Assembly: GCA_021325455.1 (NCBI GenBank)
Contig: JAJPHD010000013.1
Span: 17,979 to 81,978 of the forward strand
Length of the DNA stretch: 64,000 nt
Direction: 5' to 3'
Origin: Actinomycetota bacterium
GTDB taxonomy: Bacteria > Actinomycetota > Acidimicrobiia > Acidimicrobiales > JAJPHD01
This document shows positions 7,363 to 15,882 of the stretch, in pieces. A program made the translations under genes and the position numbers. The number at the start of each line of letters is the position of its first letter. The stretch's first letter is position 1. Below the pieces are notes generated by a model. It was not told the DNA's origin. It saw nothing but the letters and a program-made list of their open reading frames with translations, and did not search any database.

Positions 7363-8666
7363 CCGGCACCTGGGCCAACTGGGCCGGGAACCAGAGGGCC
7401 AGCGGCATGACGGTCGTCCACCCCCGGGGCCCCGAGGAGATCGCCCGGGTGGTGAGGAGGGCGGCGGAGGAGGGCCGGCGGGTCAAGGTGGCCGGCTCGG
7501 GGCACTCCTTCACCGGTATCGCCGTGCCCGTGGACGTGCTCGTGGTCCTGGACCGCCACGCCGGCGTGGTGGCCCTGGACCGGAGGACGGGCCTGGTCAC
7601 GGTGGAGGCCGGCATGACCCTCGGCCGGCTGAGCGCGGTGCTGGCCGAGGCGGGGCTGTCGCTCACCAACCTGGGCGACATCGACGCCCAGACGGTGGCC
7701 GGCGCCATGGCGACGGGCACCCACGGGACCGGCGAGCGCTACGGGGGGCTGGCCACCCAGGTCCGGGGGCTGCAGATGGTGCTAGCCGACGGATCGGTGC
7801 TGGACTGCGAGGCCGAGGTGCTCCGGGCCGCCCGGGTGAGCCTGGGCGCCCTGGGGGTGGTCTCCACCGTGACCCTCCAGGCCGAGCCCCTCTTCCCCAT
7901 GCGGGCCGAGGAGGGCCCCATGGGGCTCTCGGAGCTGCTGGACCGCTTCGACGAGCTGGCCGGCTCCGTGGACCATTTCGAGGCCTACTGGTTCCCGCAC
8001 ACGCAGCGGGCGCTGGTCAAGCGCAATACCCGCCTGCCCCCCGACGCCGCCCTGGACCGGCTCCCCCGGTGGCGGGAGTGGGTGGACGACGAGCTGCTGG
8101 CCAACACGGTCTTCGGCTGGGTGCAGGCCCTGGGTCGGCGCTTCCCGTCCACCGTGCGGCCCCTGGCCCAGGTATCGGCCCGGGGCCTGGCGCCCCGGAC
8201 CTTCACCGACTGGTCCCACCGGGTCTTCACCTCGCCAAGGCGCGTCCGGTTCAAGGAGATGGAGTACGCCCTGGCCCGGGAGGGCTTCGTCCCCGTGCTG
8301 CGGGAGCTGGTGGAGGCCATCGGGCGCTCGGACCTGCGCATCAGCTTCCCCGTGGAGCTGAGGGTGGCCCCCGCTGACGACATCCCGCTATCCACCGCCA
8401 GCGGCCGGGACTCCGCCTACGTGGCGGTGCACGTGGACCACGCCACCCCCCACCGGGACTACTTCGACCTGGTCGAGTCGGTGCTGGCCGGAGCGGGGGG
8501 GCGGCCCCACTGGGGAAAGCTCCACAGCTTGGACGCCGAGTCCCTCCGGCCCCGCTACGACGGGTTCGACGGCTTCGTGGCCCTCCGGGACCGGCTGGAC
8601 CCCTGCGGGCGGTTCACGAACCCCTACCTGGACCGGGTGCTCGGGCCGCCCGGGTCGGCGGCTTGA
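7359..8666 (+). CDS. FAD-linked sugar-1,4-lactone oxidase family protein (D-arabinono-lactone oxidase type)
   Basis: 435 residues starting with GTG at 7359, overlapping the upstream stop as GTGA. The N-terminal PCMH FAD domain shows VAGSGHSFTG (the region where this family usually carries a flavin-linking His) and LTNLGDIDAQTVAGAMATGTHGTG. The C-terminal ALO domain ends with HWGKLHSLD and DPCGRFTNPYLDRVLG, both typical of L-gulono/D-arabinono-lactone and alditol oxidases. It oxidises a sugar lactone or polyol with O2 or another acceptor. The coupling to a PLP enzyme suggests the pair handles a hydroxy-amino compound, which is inference. Its end overlaps tag on the opposite strand by 53 bp. 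Confidence 0.8.
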   Translation: MTGTWANWAGNQRASGMTVVHPRGPEEIARVVRRAAEEGRRVKVAGSGHSFTGIAVPVDVLVVLDRHAGVVALDRRTGLVTVEAGMTLGRLSAVLAEAGLSLTNLGDIDAQTVAGAMATGTHGTGERYGGLATQVRGLQMVLADGSVLDCEAEVLRAARVSLGALGVVSTVTLQAEPLFPMRAEEGPMGLSELLDRFDELAGSVDHFEAYWFPHTQRALVKRNTRLPPDAALDRLPRWREWVDDELLANTVFGWVQALGRRFPSTVRPLAQVSARGLAPRTFTDWSHRVFTSPRRVRFKEMEYALAREGFVPVLRELVEAIGRSDLRISFPVELRVAPADDIPLSTASGRDSAYVAVHVDHATPHRDYFDLVESVLAGAGGRPHWGKLHSLDAESLRPRYDGFDGFVALRDRLDPCGRFTNPYLDRVLGPPGSAA

Positions 8667-9297
8667 AGCGGGAGCGCTCCTTCTCGGCCGAGGCCCGGAA
8701 GCGGCAGCCGGCCAGGTGGTCGTTCACGACCCCCAGGGCCTGCATGGCCGCGTAGGCCGTGGTCGGGCCCACGAACCTGAACCCCCTCCGGCGCAGCTCG
8801 GCCGAGAGGGCCTTCGACTCGGCCGTGGAGGAGGGGACCTCGGAGAAGGACCCTGGCGCCGGCCGGGCCCGGGGAGGCTCGTACGCCCACAGCAGGCCTC
8901 CCAGGGACAGTCCCTCCTCCCACAGGGCCAGGGTGGCGCGGGCATTGGTCAGCGCCGCCTCGATCTTGCCCCGGTGGCGCACGATGCCCGGGTCCGACAG
9001 CAGCCGCTCCAGGTCCTGGTCCCCGAAGGCGGCCAGGGAGGCGGGGTCGAAGGAGGCGAAGGCCTTCCTGAAGGCCGGGCGCTTGCGCAGGATGGTGAGC
9101 CAGGACAGACCGGCCTGGAACCCCTCCAGGCACAGCTTCTCCAGCACCCGGGCCTCTTCTCCCACTGGCCTCCCCCACTCGCGGTCGTGGTAGGAGCGGT
9201 ACTCGGGGGGGGAGTCGCCCCAGCGGCAGCGGGGGACGCCGTCGTCGCCGACGGCGAGGTCGGCAGGGAGGCCGGCAGTACCGCCCGGGTGTGCCAC
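8614..9297 (-). CDS. tag: DNA-3-methyladenine glycosylase I
   Basis: 227 residues with full Tag hallmarks: RCRWG at the start of the catalytic domain, YHDREWGRPV, GFQAGLSWLTILRKR, a helix-hairpin-helix region around LLSDPGIVRHRGKI, and VNDHLAGC near the end. The Cys/His pairs (C in RCRW, H in YHDREW, H and C in NDHLAGC) are the zinc-snap ligands. It removes 3-methyladenine from alkylated DNA. The GTG at 9297 lies only 4 bp after the stop of the HyfB-like gene, so it probably rides on that transcript; the AGGAG touching the codon is unusually close and the exact start is uncertain. A Ser/Pro/Arg-rich tail overlaps the lactone-oxidase gene. Confidence 0.9.
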   Translation of the reverse strand: MAHPGGTAGLPADLAVGDDGVPRCRWGDSPPEYRSYHDREWGRPVGEEARVLEKLCLEGFQAGLSWLTILRKRPAFRKAFASFDPASLAAFGDQDLERLLSDPGIVRHRGKIEAALTNARATLALWEEGLSLGGLLWAYEPPRARPAPGSFSEVPSSTAESKALSAELRRRGFRFVGPTTAYAAMQALGVVNDHLAGCRFRASAEKERSRFKPPTRAARAPGPGRGS

Positions 9298-9301
9298 CTC
9301 C

Positions 9302-11389
9302 TCAGCGTAAGGCGGCCGCCACGGCCAGGACGGCGACCAGGGCCACCAGCATGTAGGCCATGTACGCCTCCAGGCGCCCGCACTGGAGCCTTCGCACCTG
9401 GGCCACCACCCACAGGAGGCCGAGGCGGGCGGGCCGGTAGAGGTAGGTCTCGACCGGCTCGACCACCCGGGCCTGGTGCTCCAGGTGGGCGTGCCCGGGC
9501 CCCGGCGCGGCCCCAGGACCGGCCCCGGGCGGCGGGGGTGAGAGAGAGGGGGAGGCCGACGACACCAGGGCCCGCCTCGACCCCAGCACGTTGCCGAGCA
9601 CGTGGCGGGCGACGTTGGCGTAGCCGAAGGCGCTGTAGCTGTCCGGTCCGCTCACCCCCCCCGTGGCCGAGCGCCAGGCCGGGACCCGCCGCACCCGGAG
9701 GAACCGGCCCCGGGACAGTGCCATGGTGGCAAGGGTCACGACCACGAACCCGACGGGCAGGGCCACGAAGGCCCATGAGGGGGAGAGGATCGAGAACCCC
9801 TTGAAGACGGGCTGGAGGACCCAGGGCGACTTGAGGCTCTGGTCCACCAGGCCGACGGGGACCACCGGGCCCAGCCCCCGGGCCACGTAGCGGATGACGT
9901 AGGGAGCCCCGGCGGCCAGGCCCAGGCACGAGGCCGCCAGGAGGACCAGGCCGGCCCGGCCCAGGAGCCCTCCTTCGCCGGCCACCGGGGGGCGGGATCG
10001 CCCCCGGGGGCCGTCCCCACCGGAGCTCCCGAGCACCCCCAGCCCGACCAGCCGGGCGAAGGTGAGGGCGGCCACGCCGGCGGTGAGGGCCACCAGAGCC
10101 CCGCCGGCAGCCATGGACAGCCGCACCGCCAGGGAGTGCACCCGGAACTGCTGCATGAGGGCCTCCAGGACGAACCACTCGGACACGAAGCCCATCGTGG
10201 GCGGCAGGCCGGCCAGGGTCAGAGCCGAGGCGGTGAACGCGGCCGAGCTCCAGGGGTGGGTCCGCCACAGGCCCGAGAGGTGCTCCAGGCGGGAGCTCCC
10301 CCAGTCGGCCTCCATGTTGCTGGCCGCGGCGAACAGGCCCGACTTGGCCACCCCATGGGCGATGGCCTGGAGGGTGGCCGCCAGCAACCCCACCGCCACC
10401 AGGCCCGCGTGGTGGGTCGACGCCCCCGCCAGGGCCACCCCGTAGCCGACCAGGATCACGCCCCCGTTCTCCACGCTGGAGTAGGCGATGACCCGGTCCA
10501 GGTCGGACTGGACGGCGGCAAAGACCATCCCCAGCAGGGCCGTCAGCCCGCCCATGACCAGCACCAGGCAGGCCAGCCACACCGGGGGAGGTCCGAGGAG
10601 GCCGAGGAACCGCCACAGGCCGTAGAAGCCGGCGTTGACGGCCACCCCGGCCAGGGCCGCCCTGACCGGGCCGGGCGCCACGGGGTAGCCAGGGGGCATC
10701 CAGACCTGGAAGGGGACCAGACCCACCTTGGCCCCGAACCCGCCCACGATGAGGGCGTAGGCGGCGGCCTCCACCCCGCCAGCGGGCAGGGCGTGCCAGG
10801 AGCCGAAGGCCAGCGAGTGGGTCTGGCCGGCGAGGAGCAGGAAGCCGAGCAGCAGCAGGGCTCCTCCCCCCTTCCCGATCCCCAGAGCGGCCCAGCTGGC
10901 CACTGGCTGGCTGGCCCGGGCCCGGGTCACCGCCATCAGCACGTAGAAGGCGACGGTCATCGCCTCCCAGGCGAAGAGGAAGGTGAAGGCGTCGCCGGCC
11001 ACGATGACCAGAGCCACCGACCCCAGCAGGAGGGCGTAGCCGGCGCCCGCCCCCCTCCCCTGGACACGGCGTTGGGGCCCCGCCCAGCCGGCGGCCACGG
11101 CCGAGACCAGCACCCCGAGACCCGAGGTCAAGGTGAGGAACAGCCCGGCCAGGTGGTCCAGGCGGAGCGAGGTGCGTCCCAGGCCGAGAAGGTTCCCGAG
11201 GTCCACCGACTCCGCCGGGCCCACCACCGAGAGGACCCCGGCGGCCAGGAGGGCGCAGCTCCCGGCCAGGGCGGCCAGGTAGGGAAGGGGCCTGACCCAG
11301 CGCCGCGCCGTCCCCCAGACGTGGTCGATGGCCGCCCCCAGGGCCAGCACGGCCAGGCCCACGACGAGGAGGGCTTCGCGGGGCGTCAC
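9302..11389 (-). CDS. HyfB/NuoL-like antiporter-type membrane subunit of a hydrogenase-like complex
   Basis: 695 residues with about 15 hydrophobic helices and the Proton_antipo_M core: AGDAFTFLFAWEAMTVAFYVLM (conserved Glu in WEAM), GAKVGLVPFQVWMPPGYP (conserved Lys), VIAYSSVENGG and ATLQAIAHGVAKSGLF (conserved His/Lys). These are the proton-path residues of complex I and HyfB/HycC antiporter subunits, and they are kept. The GTG start overlaps the NuoB-like stop as GTGA. It is the last complex gene in the operon and is followed 4 bp later by tag. The C-terminal helix is separated by a Pro-rich loop (PPPPGAGPGAAPGPG). It likely translocates ions across the cytoplasmic membrane. Confidence 0.85.
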   Translation of the reverse strand: MTPREALLVVGLAVLALGAAIDHVWGTARRWVRPLPYLAALAGSCALLAAGVLSVVGPAESVDLGNLLGLGRTSLRLDHLAGLFLTLTSGLGVLVSAVAAGWAGPQRRVQGRGAGAGYALLLGSVALVIVAGDAFTFLFAWEAMTVAFYVLMAVTRARASQPVASWAALGIGKGGGALLLLGFLLLAGQTHSLAFGSWHALPAGGVEAAAYALIVGGFGAKVGLVPFQVWMPPGYPVAPGPVRAALAGVAVNAGFYGLWRFLGLLGPPPVWLACLVLVMGGLTALLGMVFAAVQSDLDRVIAYSSVENGGVILVGYGVALAGASTHHAGLVAVGLLAATLQAIAHGVAKSGLFAAASNMEADWGSSRLEHLSGLWRTHPWSSAAFTASALTLAGLPPTMGFVSEWFVLEALMQQFRVHSLAVRLSMAAGGALVALTAGVAALTFARLVGLGVLGSSGGDGPRGRSRPPVAGEGGLLGRAGLVLLAASCLGLAAGAPYVIRYVARGLGPVVPVGLVDQSLKSPWVLQPVFKGFSILSPSWAFVALPVGFVVVTLATMALSRGRFLRVRRVPAWRSATGGVSGPDSYSAFGYANVARHVLGNVLGSRRALVSSASPSLSPPPPGAGPGAAPGPGHAHLEHQARVVEPVETYLYRPARLGLLWVVAQVRRLQCGRLEAYMAYMLVALVAVLAVAAALR

Positions 11390-12231
11390 GCCCCGCCTCC
11401 CGAGGGCAGCAGGCCGACGGCGAGCAGGATGCCGTGCAGCAGGCTGAACGGGCTGGGCGGCGAGCCCGGCACCCAAACGTCCACGGGCACCAGGTCCCCC
11501 ACTCCTCCCCTGGTGGCGTACGTGGGGTGCACCAGCCCGCCGCTCACGGCGTCGGTCCCGGCCGCCACCACCACCTTGGGATCGGGCATGGCCTCCCACG
11601 TCCGGCGCAGCGGCCCCGCCATGCCCGCCGCCCCGGCCCCCGTCACGAGCAGCAGGTCGGCGTGGCGGGGGGTGGCGGTGAAGAAGATGCCCAGGCGCTG
11701 GACGTCGTACACCGGGTTGGTGAGGGCGGCCACCTCCCATTCCTCGGAGCCGTCGGAGCCGGCATCCACGTGGCGCACGTGGATGGAGCGCCGCAGGGAC
11801 CTGACCCGGCGGCCCAGCTCGGAGCGGACCTTCCCCAGCGCCTCCTCGTCGTCCTCCCCCGGAGGGACCACCAGGGCCTGCCGGGAGACGCTGGCCGTCT
11901 CGTGGTCGGGCCCGAACCGGAACAGCTCGGGGTGGCGGGAGGTGCAGCGTCCGCACAGGATGCAGCGGCCCCGATCCAGGCGGAGCCGGCCTCCTTCCTC
12001 GCTGATGGCTCCGGTCGGGCACACCTCCGCCACCCCCTGGGGGGGGCTGGCCCCCTCCGCGACCGACACCGCACCCATCCATCCCGGTCCGTAGCCATCG
12101 GGGCGGCGGGGGTAGGCGGTGGTGACGATCCCTTCCCGCAGGCCGCGCAGCACCCACATGTGGGCCTGGCCCGGGATGTGGCGGAACGGCTCCAGCGACC
12201 GCCGCACCCTGTCCGGGACCCCCCTACCCAT
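11386..12231 (-). CDS. Ferredoxin-NuoB/HycG-like fusion subunit lacking the N2 cluster ligands
   Basis: 281 residues. Residues about 60-105 are a ferredoxin domain with CPTGAI (C71) and CILCGRC (C90, C93, C96): one complete 4Fe-4S set, while the first CxxCxxC and the last Cys of a normal 2[4Fe-4S] domain are absent. Residues about 150-275 align with HycG/NuoB (HADLLLVTG, PDPKVVVAAG, VPVDVWVPGSPPSP), but every Cys of the proximal cluster is replaced: the CxGCxxC-type segment reads VDAGSDGSEEWEV (A157, D160, E163), the GAC position is GTD (D227) and PGCPP is PGSPP (S257). The fold is well conserved, so this is not decay by frameshift. Both ends overlap neighbours by 4 bp (ATGA, GTGA). Electron transfer by the normal route seems impossible. 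Confidence 0.85.
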   Translation of the reverse strand: MGRGVPDRVRRSLEPFRHIPGQAHMWVLRGLREGIVTTAYPRRPDGYGPGWMGAVSVAEGASPPQGVAEVCPTGAISEEGGRLRLDRGRCILCGRCTSRHPELFRFGPDHETASVSRQALVVPPGEDDEEALGKVRSELGRRVRSLRRSIHVRHVDAGSDGSEEWEVAALTNPVYDVQRLGIFFTATPRHADLLLVTGAGAAGMAGPLRRTWEAMPDPKVVVAAGTDAVSGGLVHPTYATRGGVGDLVPVDVWVPGSPPSPFSLLHGILLAVGLLPSGGGA

Positions 12232-13730
12232 CACCCGGCCACCCCGGCCACCGACAGCCCGAAGCTGGCTTCTATGAACACGAAGTCCGTGTAGATGTCC
12301 CCCCGGAAGGCCTGGGCGAAGAGGGCCAGGTTGTGGAAGGCCGGGCACCTCGGCCTGGCCGCCCGGAGGCGGCCGTCCTCCACCTCCACGAGGTAGAGCA
12401 GCTCGCCCTGGGGGGCCTCGGCCCAGCCCAGGGCGGTGCCGTCAGGAGGGTCGAACTGCGCCCGCCAGGGCCCGTCCCCGGCCCCCGCCAGCCCCTCCAG
12501 GGCCTGGCGGGCCAGGGAGAAGGAGCGAGCCACCTCCGCCACCCGCACCTCCTGGCGGGCCAGGGCGTCCCCCCTCTCCCGGGGCTCGACGGCCTGGGCG
12601 CCCAGGCGGGGATAGGCGCCGTAGGGGCGGGCCACCCTGAGGTCCTCGGCCAGCCCGGATGCCCGCCCTATGGGCCCGACGGCGCCGTGGGCCCCGGCCA
12701 CCTCTGGGGGCAGCACACCGGTCCCCCGCAGCCGGTCCAGGAAGGAAGGGGTCTCCATCAAGAGCCTGATGTCGGCCGTGGCCCCCTTGTCGATCCGGGC
12801 CAGCTCGGCCAGGGCCTGGGCCGCCCCCAGGGAGGGCGGGCCCGAGACCCCCCCCGGCACGACCACCCCCCGGCCGAAGCGGTGCCCGCACAGGCGGGCC
12901 TGCAGGCGCAGCACCCGTTCCTTGTGGAGGCTCAGGCGGGCGTAGGCCACGGCCTGGCCCGCCCCCTCGGTGTGGCGGACCATGGAGTCCAGGTGGTTGG
13001 CCACCCTCTCCAGCTCGGCGTGCAGCACCCGGGAGAGGCCGGCCCGGGGCGGGACCTCGACCCCGGCCAGGGCCTCCAGCGCCTGGCAGTAGGCGCTGGC
13101 CTGGGCCACCGAGGTGGTCCCCTCCACCCTCTCCGCCAGGAGGACCCCGTCCCCGACAGACAGGCCACAGAAGCGCCGGGAGAGGCCCCGGTGCTTGTGG
13201 TACACGCGCGTGCGCAGGTGCGGTATCTCCTCCCCCGGCGTCTCGACCAGGTACTGGATGGCCTCGAAGACCCCGGAGCGCACCGGGCCGTAGGGGATGG
13301 TGAACAGCCCCTCGCCGCTCACATGGCCGGGCAGGGGCTCCTCGCTGGGGTCGAGGCAGCCGACGTCGGCCGCCGTCCCCGGGCGGGGCCGGGGCGTCCC
13401 CGGGGCCAGGGGCAGCACCAGGGGGTCGAGGCGGGGGTGCCCGAGGGGCCGGACCCCGTAGAGGTCGTGCAGCTCCCGCTCGTACCAGGTGGCCCCGGGC
13501 GTGGTAGGGGTGAGGGCCTGGTAGGCACCCACCTCGGGAGCCAGGACCTCCTCCTCCAGCCCATAGCGGCCCGGCCAGGCCAGGACGGCCCGGAGGCAGA
13601 GGGACCCGTCCGGCCGTCCGGTGGGCAGCAGGGCGGCGAAGCGGGCGCCGGCCCGGACGGCACCCGCCACCCGGGAGGCCAGCTCCTCGCCCACCAGCCC
13701 ACCCCCCACCGGGGCAGCGGCCTCCCTCAT
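12231..13730 (-). CDS. HycE/NuoCD-like large subunit lacking the NiFe ligands
   Basis: 499 residues. The N-terminal NuoC-like part has TWYERELHDLYGVRPLGHP (residues 81-99). The NuoD/HycE part follows: IPYGPVRSGVFEAIQYLVETPGEE, YHKHRGLSRRFCGL, VEVPPRAGLSRVLHAELERVANHL and a C-terminus RCPAFHNLALFAQAFRGD with ASFGLSVAG. The L1 motif RVCGIC of hydrogenases is RVEGTT here (201-206), and the C-terminal DPCxxC is replaced by FGLSVA, so all four Ni-Fe cysteines are missing. It resembles the hydrogenase-related complexes (Ehr) and mycobacterial HycE-like proteins rather than a true hydrogenase. ATGA overlaps join it to both neighbours. The partner redox reaction is unknown. Confidence 0.85.
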   Translation of the reverse strand: MREAAAPVGGGLVGEELASRVAGAVRAGARFAALLPTGRPDGSLCLRAVLAWPGRYGLEEEVLAPEVGAYQALTPTTPGATWYERELHDLYGVRPLGHPRLDPLVLPLAPGTPRPRPGTAADVGCLDPSEEPLPGHVSGEGLFTIPYGPVRSGVFEAIQYLVETPGEEIPHLRTRVYHKHRGLSRRFCGLSVGDGVLLAERVEGTTSVAQASAYCQALEALAGVEVPPRAGLSRVLHAELERVANHLDSMVRHTEGAGQAVAYARLSLHKERVLRLQARLCGHRFGRGVVVPGGVSGPPSLGAAQALAELARIDKGATADIRLLMETPSFLDRLRGTGVLPPEVAGAHGAVGPIGRASGLAEDLRVARPYGAYPRLGAQAVEPRERGDALARQEVRVAEVARSFSLARQALEGLAGAGDGPWRAQFDPPDGTALGWAEAPQGELLYLVEVEDGRLRAARPRCPAFHNLALFAQAFRGDIYTDFVFIEASFGLSVAGVAG

Positions 13731-15190
13731 GGCCCCACTCCCAGCTCGCTCGCCGCCCGGGAAAGGACGTGGCTCAGCGCCGAGGGGGGATGGACCCCGA
13801 GGATGGCCAGAGCCACCAGGCCGGCTGCCATGGCGGCCACCATCCAGGCGCTCGTCTCCCCCCTGGCAACGGTGGCGCCGGCGGTGGAGCCACCGGCGGG
13901 CGTCGGCGAGGCCATGGTCCTGGTGGCCCACCAGCTGAGCCCCAGGAAGGCCAGGACCACCAGGCCCACCAGCACCGCCACCACGCCGTCGCTCGGGACC
14001 GAGAGCCCGCCGGCCACGATCAGGAACTCCGAGCGGAAGATGCCGAACGGCGGTGCCGCCGACAGGGCCAGCACGGCCAGCACCAGCATGGGCCCCGTCC
14101 AGGGGAGCACGCCGATCCCCCCCCGAATAAGGCGCAGGTCCTTGGTCCCCAGCTTGGCGAGCACGGACCCGGCGCCGAAGAAGGCCGTCCCCTTGGCGGC
14201 GCCGTGGGCCAGGACCTGGAGGAGGACCCCGACCACGGCCAGAGGGGCGGCGAAGCTCATGCCTATGGCCATGATCCCCATGTGCTCGATGCTGGAGTAG
14301 GCAAGGAGGCGCTTGAGGTCCCGCTGGCTCACCACGTACAAGGCGGCCAGGGCGAGGGAGGTGATGCCGAACCCGAGGAGCACCTCTCGGGGGAAGGCGT
14401 AGCCCACGGCGCGCCCGGTTATCTGGAAGTAGCGCAGGATGGCGTAGAACGAGACGGCCAGCAATGCCCCCGAGAGCAGAGCGGAGACCGGGGTGGGGGC
14501 CTCGGAGTGGGCGTCGGGCAGCCAGGTGTGCACCGGCACCAGGCCCATCTTGGTCCCGAAGCCCAGCACGGCCAGGAGGTAGGCGAGCCGGACGAGACCG
14601 GGGGGCAGCCGATGGGCGACGGAAAGGAGAGGCCCTATGGCCATGTGGTAGGCGGGGCCGAGGGCGCTGGCCCCTGCGGCGTACATGGCCACCGTGCCGA
14701 ACAGAGCTATCCCCAGCCCCATGGAGGCGATGATCAGGTACTTCCAGGACGCCTCCGCCGCCCCGTCGGTGTCGTCCAGGGCCACGAGCAGGGCCGACAC
14801 CACGCTGGCGATCTCGAGGGCGGCCCAGATCTCCACCAGGCTGTTGACGACGGGCGTCACGGCCATGGCCCAGCAGAACAGGTTCAGCCCTGCGTAGAGG
14901 CGCCGGGAGTAGCGGGGGTCGTGCCGCCGGCCCACGTAACCCATGGCGAACACCGCCGTCAGGGCGTAGAGGAAGGCCGTGGTGAGCAGGAACACCAACG
15001 AGAGGTCATCGGCCCGCAACCAACCACCGAGCGCCATCTGGCTTCTCCCCCCGGCTCTTCCCACCAGGGCGAGGGAGAGGCCGAAGGTGGCTGCCCCGGC
15101 TACGACCGTGGCCCCCTGGGCCAGGCGGGTAGGGCCCCACCACGCCACCACGGCGGCCACGAGGGGGACGACCAGTATCGCCAGGAGCAT
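13727..15190 (-). CDS. HyfF/NuoL-N-like antiporter-type membrane subunit
   Basis: 487 residues, about 14 helices. Key features of the antiporter-like fold are present: NSLVEIWAALEIASV (Glu in the fifth helix), GFGTKMGLVPVHTWLPDAHSEAP (Lys and the HTWLPDAH signature), LLAYSSIEHMGIM and QVLAHGAAKGTAFF. This is the second potential ion-pumping subunit of the complex and keeps its charged intramembrane residues. The start is the ATG at 15190, two bases after the HyfE-like stop; its stop overlaps the large-subunit start as ATGA. It acts in the cytoplasmic membrane next to the HycD-like subunit. Confidence 0.88.
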   Translation of the reverse strand: MLLAILVVPLVAAVVAWWGPTRLAQGATVVAGAATFGLSLALVGRAGGRSQMALGGWLRADDLSLVFLLTTAFLYALTAVFAMGYVGRRHDPRYSRRLYAGLNLFCWAMAVTPVVNSLVEIWAALEIASVVSALLVALDDTDGAAEASWKYLIIASMGLGIALFGTVAMYAAGASALGPAYHMAIGPLLSVAHRLPPGLVRLAYLLAVLGFGTKMGLVPVHTWLPDAHSEAPTPVSALLSGALLAVSFYAILRYFQITGRAVGYAFPREVLLGFGITSLALAALYVVSQRDLKRLLAYSSIEHMGIMAIGMSFAAPLAVVGVLLQVLAHGAAKGTAFFGAGSVLAKLGTKDLRLIRGGIGVLPWTGPMLVLAVLALSAAPPFGIFRSEFLIVAGGLSVPSDGVVAVLVGLVVLAFLGLSWWATRTMASPTPAGGSTAGATVARGETSAWMVAAMAAGLVALAILGVHPPSALSHVLSRAASELGVGP

Positions 15191-15192
15191 CC

Positions 15193-15882
15193 CTAGCCCC
15201 TCAGCCTGTCCAGCACTTCGGTGGAGAGGGTCCCCGTGCGGCCGTGATGGACCCGCACCAGCACGCCGAAGAAGACCACGGCCACCAGCAGGTCGAAGAA
15301 GAACGTGACCTCGGCCAGCAGAGGCAGCCGGGAGGCCAGCACCAGGCTGGCGACGGACACCCCGTTCTCCAGGGCGAAGAAGCCGATGGCCTGGGACACC
15401 ACGTCAGCGCGCAGGATGACGAGGAGGAAGGCCACGAGCACGGCCGCCATGGCCAGGCCGAGGGCCGCCACCGGAAGGGTCGAGGTCACGGGAACCGCCT
15501 CCAGGATGAAGAGCCCGAAGGCCGCCACGGCCAAGGCGATGAGGGTCATGCTGGCCACCTTGAGCCGTTCGCTGCCCGCCACCTCCGTCTCCACCCCGGC
15601 CAGGAGGCGAAGGACGACGGCAGGGATCACCACGACCTTGATGAGGAACGAGATGCCCGCCACGGCGTAGGCCTCGGGGACATGGCGGAGAGCGGCCAGC
15701 AGCACGGCCAGGCCCACCACGCAAAGGGACTGGAACGCATAGAGCCGTACCTGGGTGCGGGCCAGGGCGGAGCGGAGCATGGCGAACTCGGCCAGCACCA
15801 CGAGCAGGGCGATGGCATCGGCCACCCCCGAGAAGGCCGGGGGGGCAGCCAGGGTGGAGACCGCCAGGAGGGCTGGACCCAT
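15193..15882 (-). CDS. HyfE-like membrane subunit (NuoK-type)
   Basis: 229 residues, six or seven helices, corresponding to HyfE. The NuoK-like C-terminal half contains ADVVSQAIGFFALENGVSVAS, with the conserved Glu in the ALENG motif that serves proton transfer, followed by a cytoplasmic tail VRVHHGRTGTLSTEVLDRLRG typical of HyfE. The ATG overlaps the HycD-like stop as ATGA. It is membrane-embedded and probably links the HycD-like and antiporter subunits. Confidence 0.82.
   Translation of the reverse strand: MGPALLAVSTLAAPPAFSGVADAIALLVVLAEFAMLRSALARTQVRLYAFQSLCVVGLAVLLAALRHVPEAYAVAGISFLIKVVVIPAVVLRLLAGVETEVAGSERLKVASMTLIALAVAAFGLFILEAVPVTSTLPVAALGLAMAAVLVAFLLVILRADVVSQAIGFFALENGVSVASLVLASRLPLLAEVTFFFDLLVAVVFFGVLVRVHHGRTGTLSTEVLDRLRG

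Noticed and set aside
10136..12094. 652-codon plus-strand open frame opposite the HyfB and NuoB-like genes
   Set aside because: It is antisense to strongly conserved membrane helices and has no recognisable domain, Shine-Dalgarno sequence or leaderless promoter.
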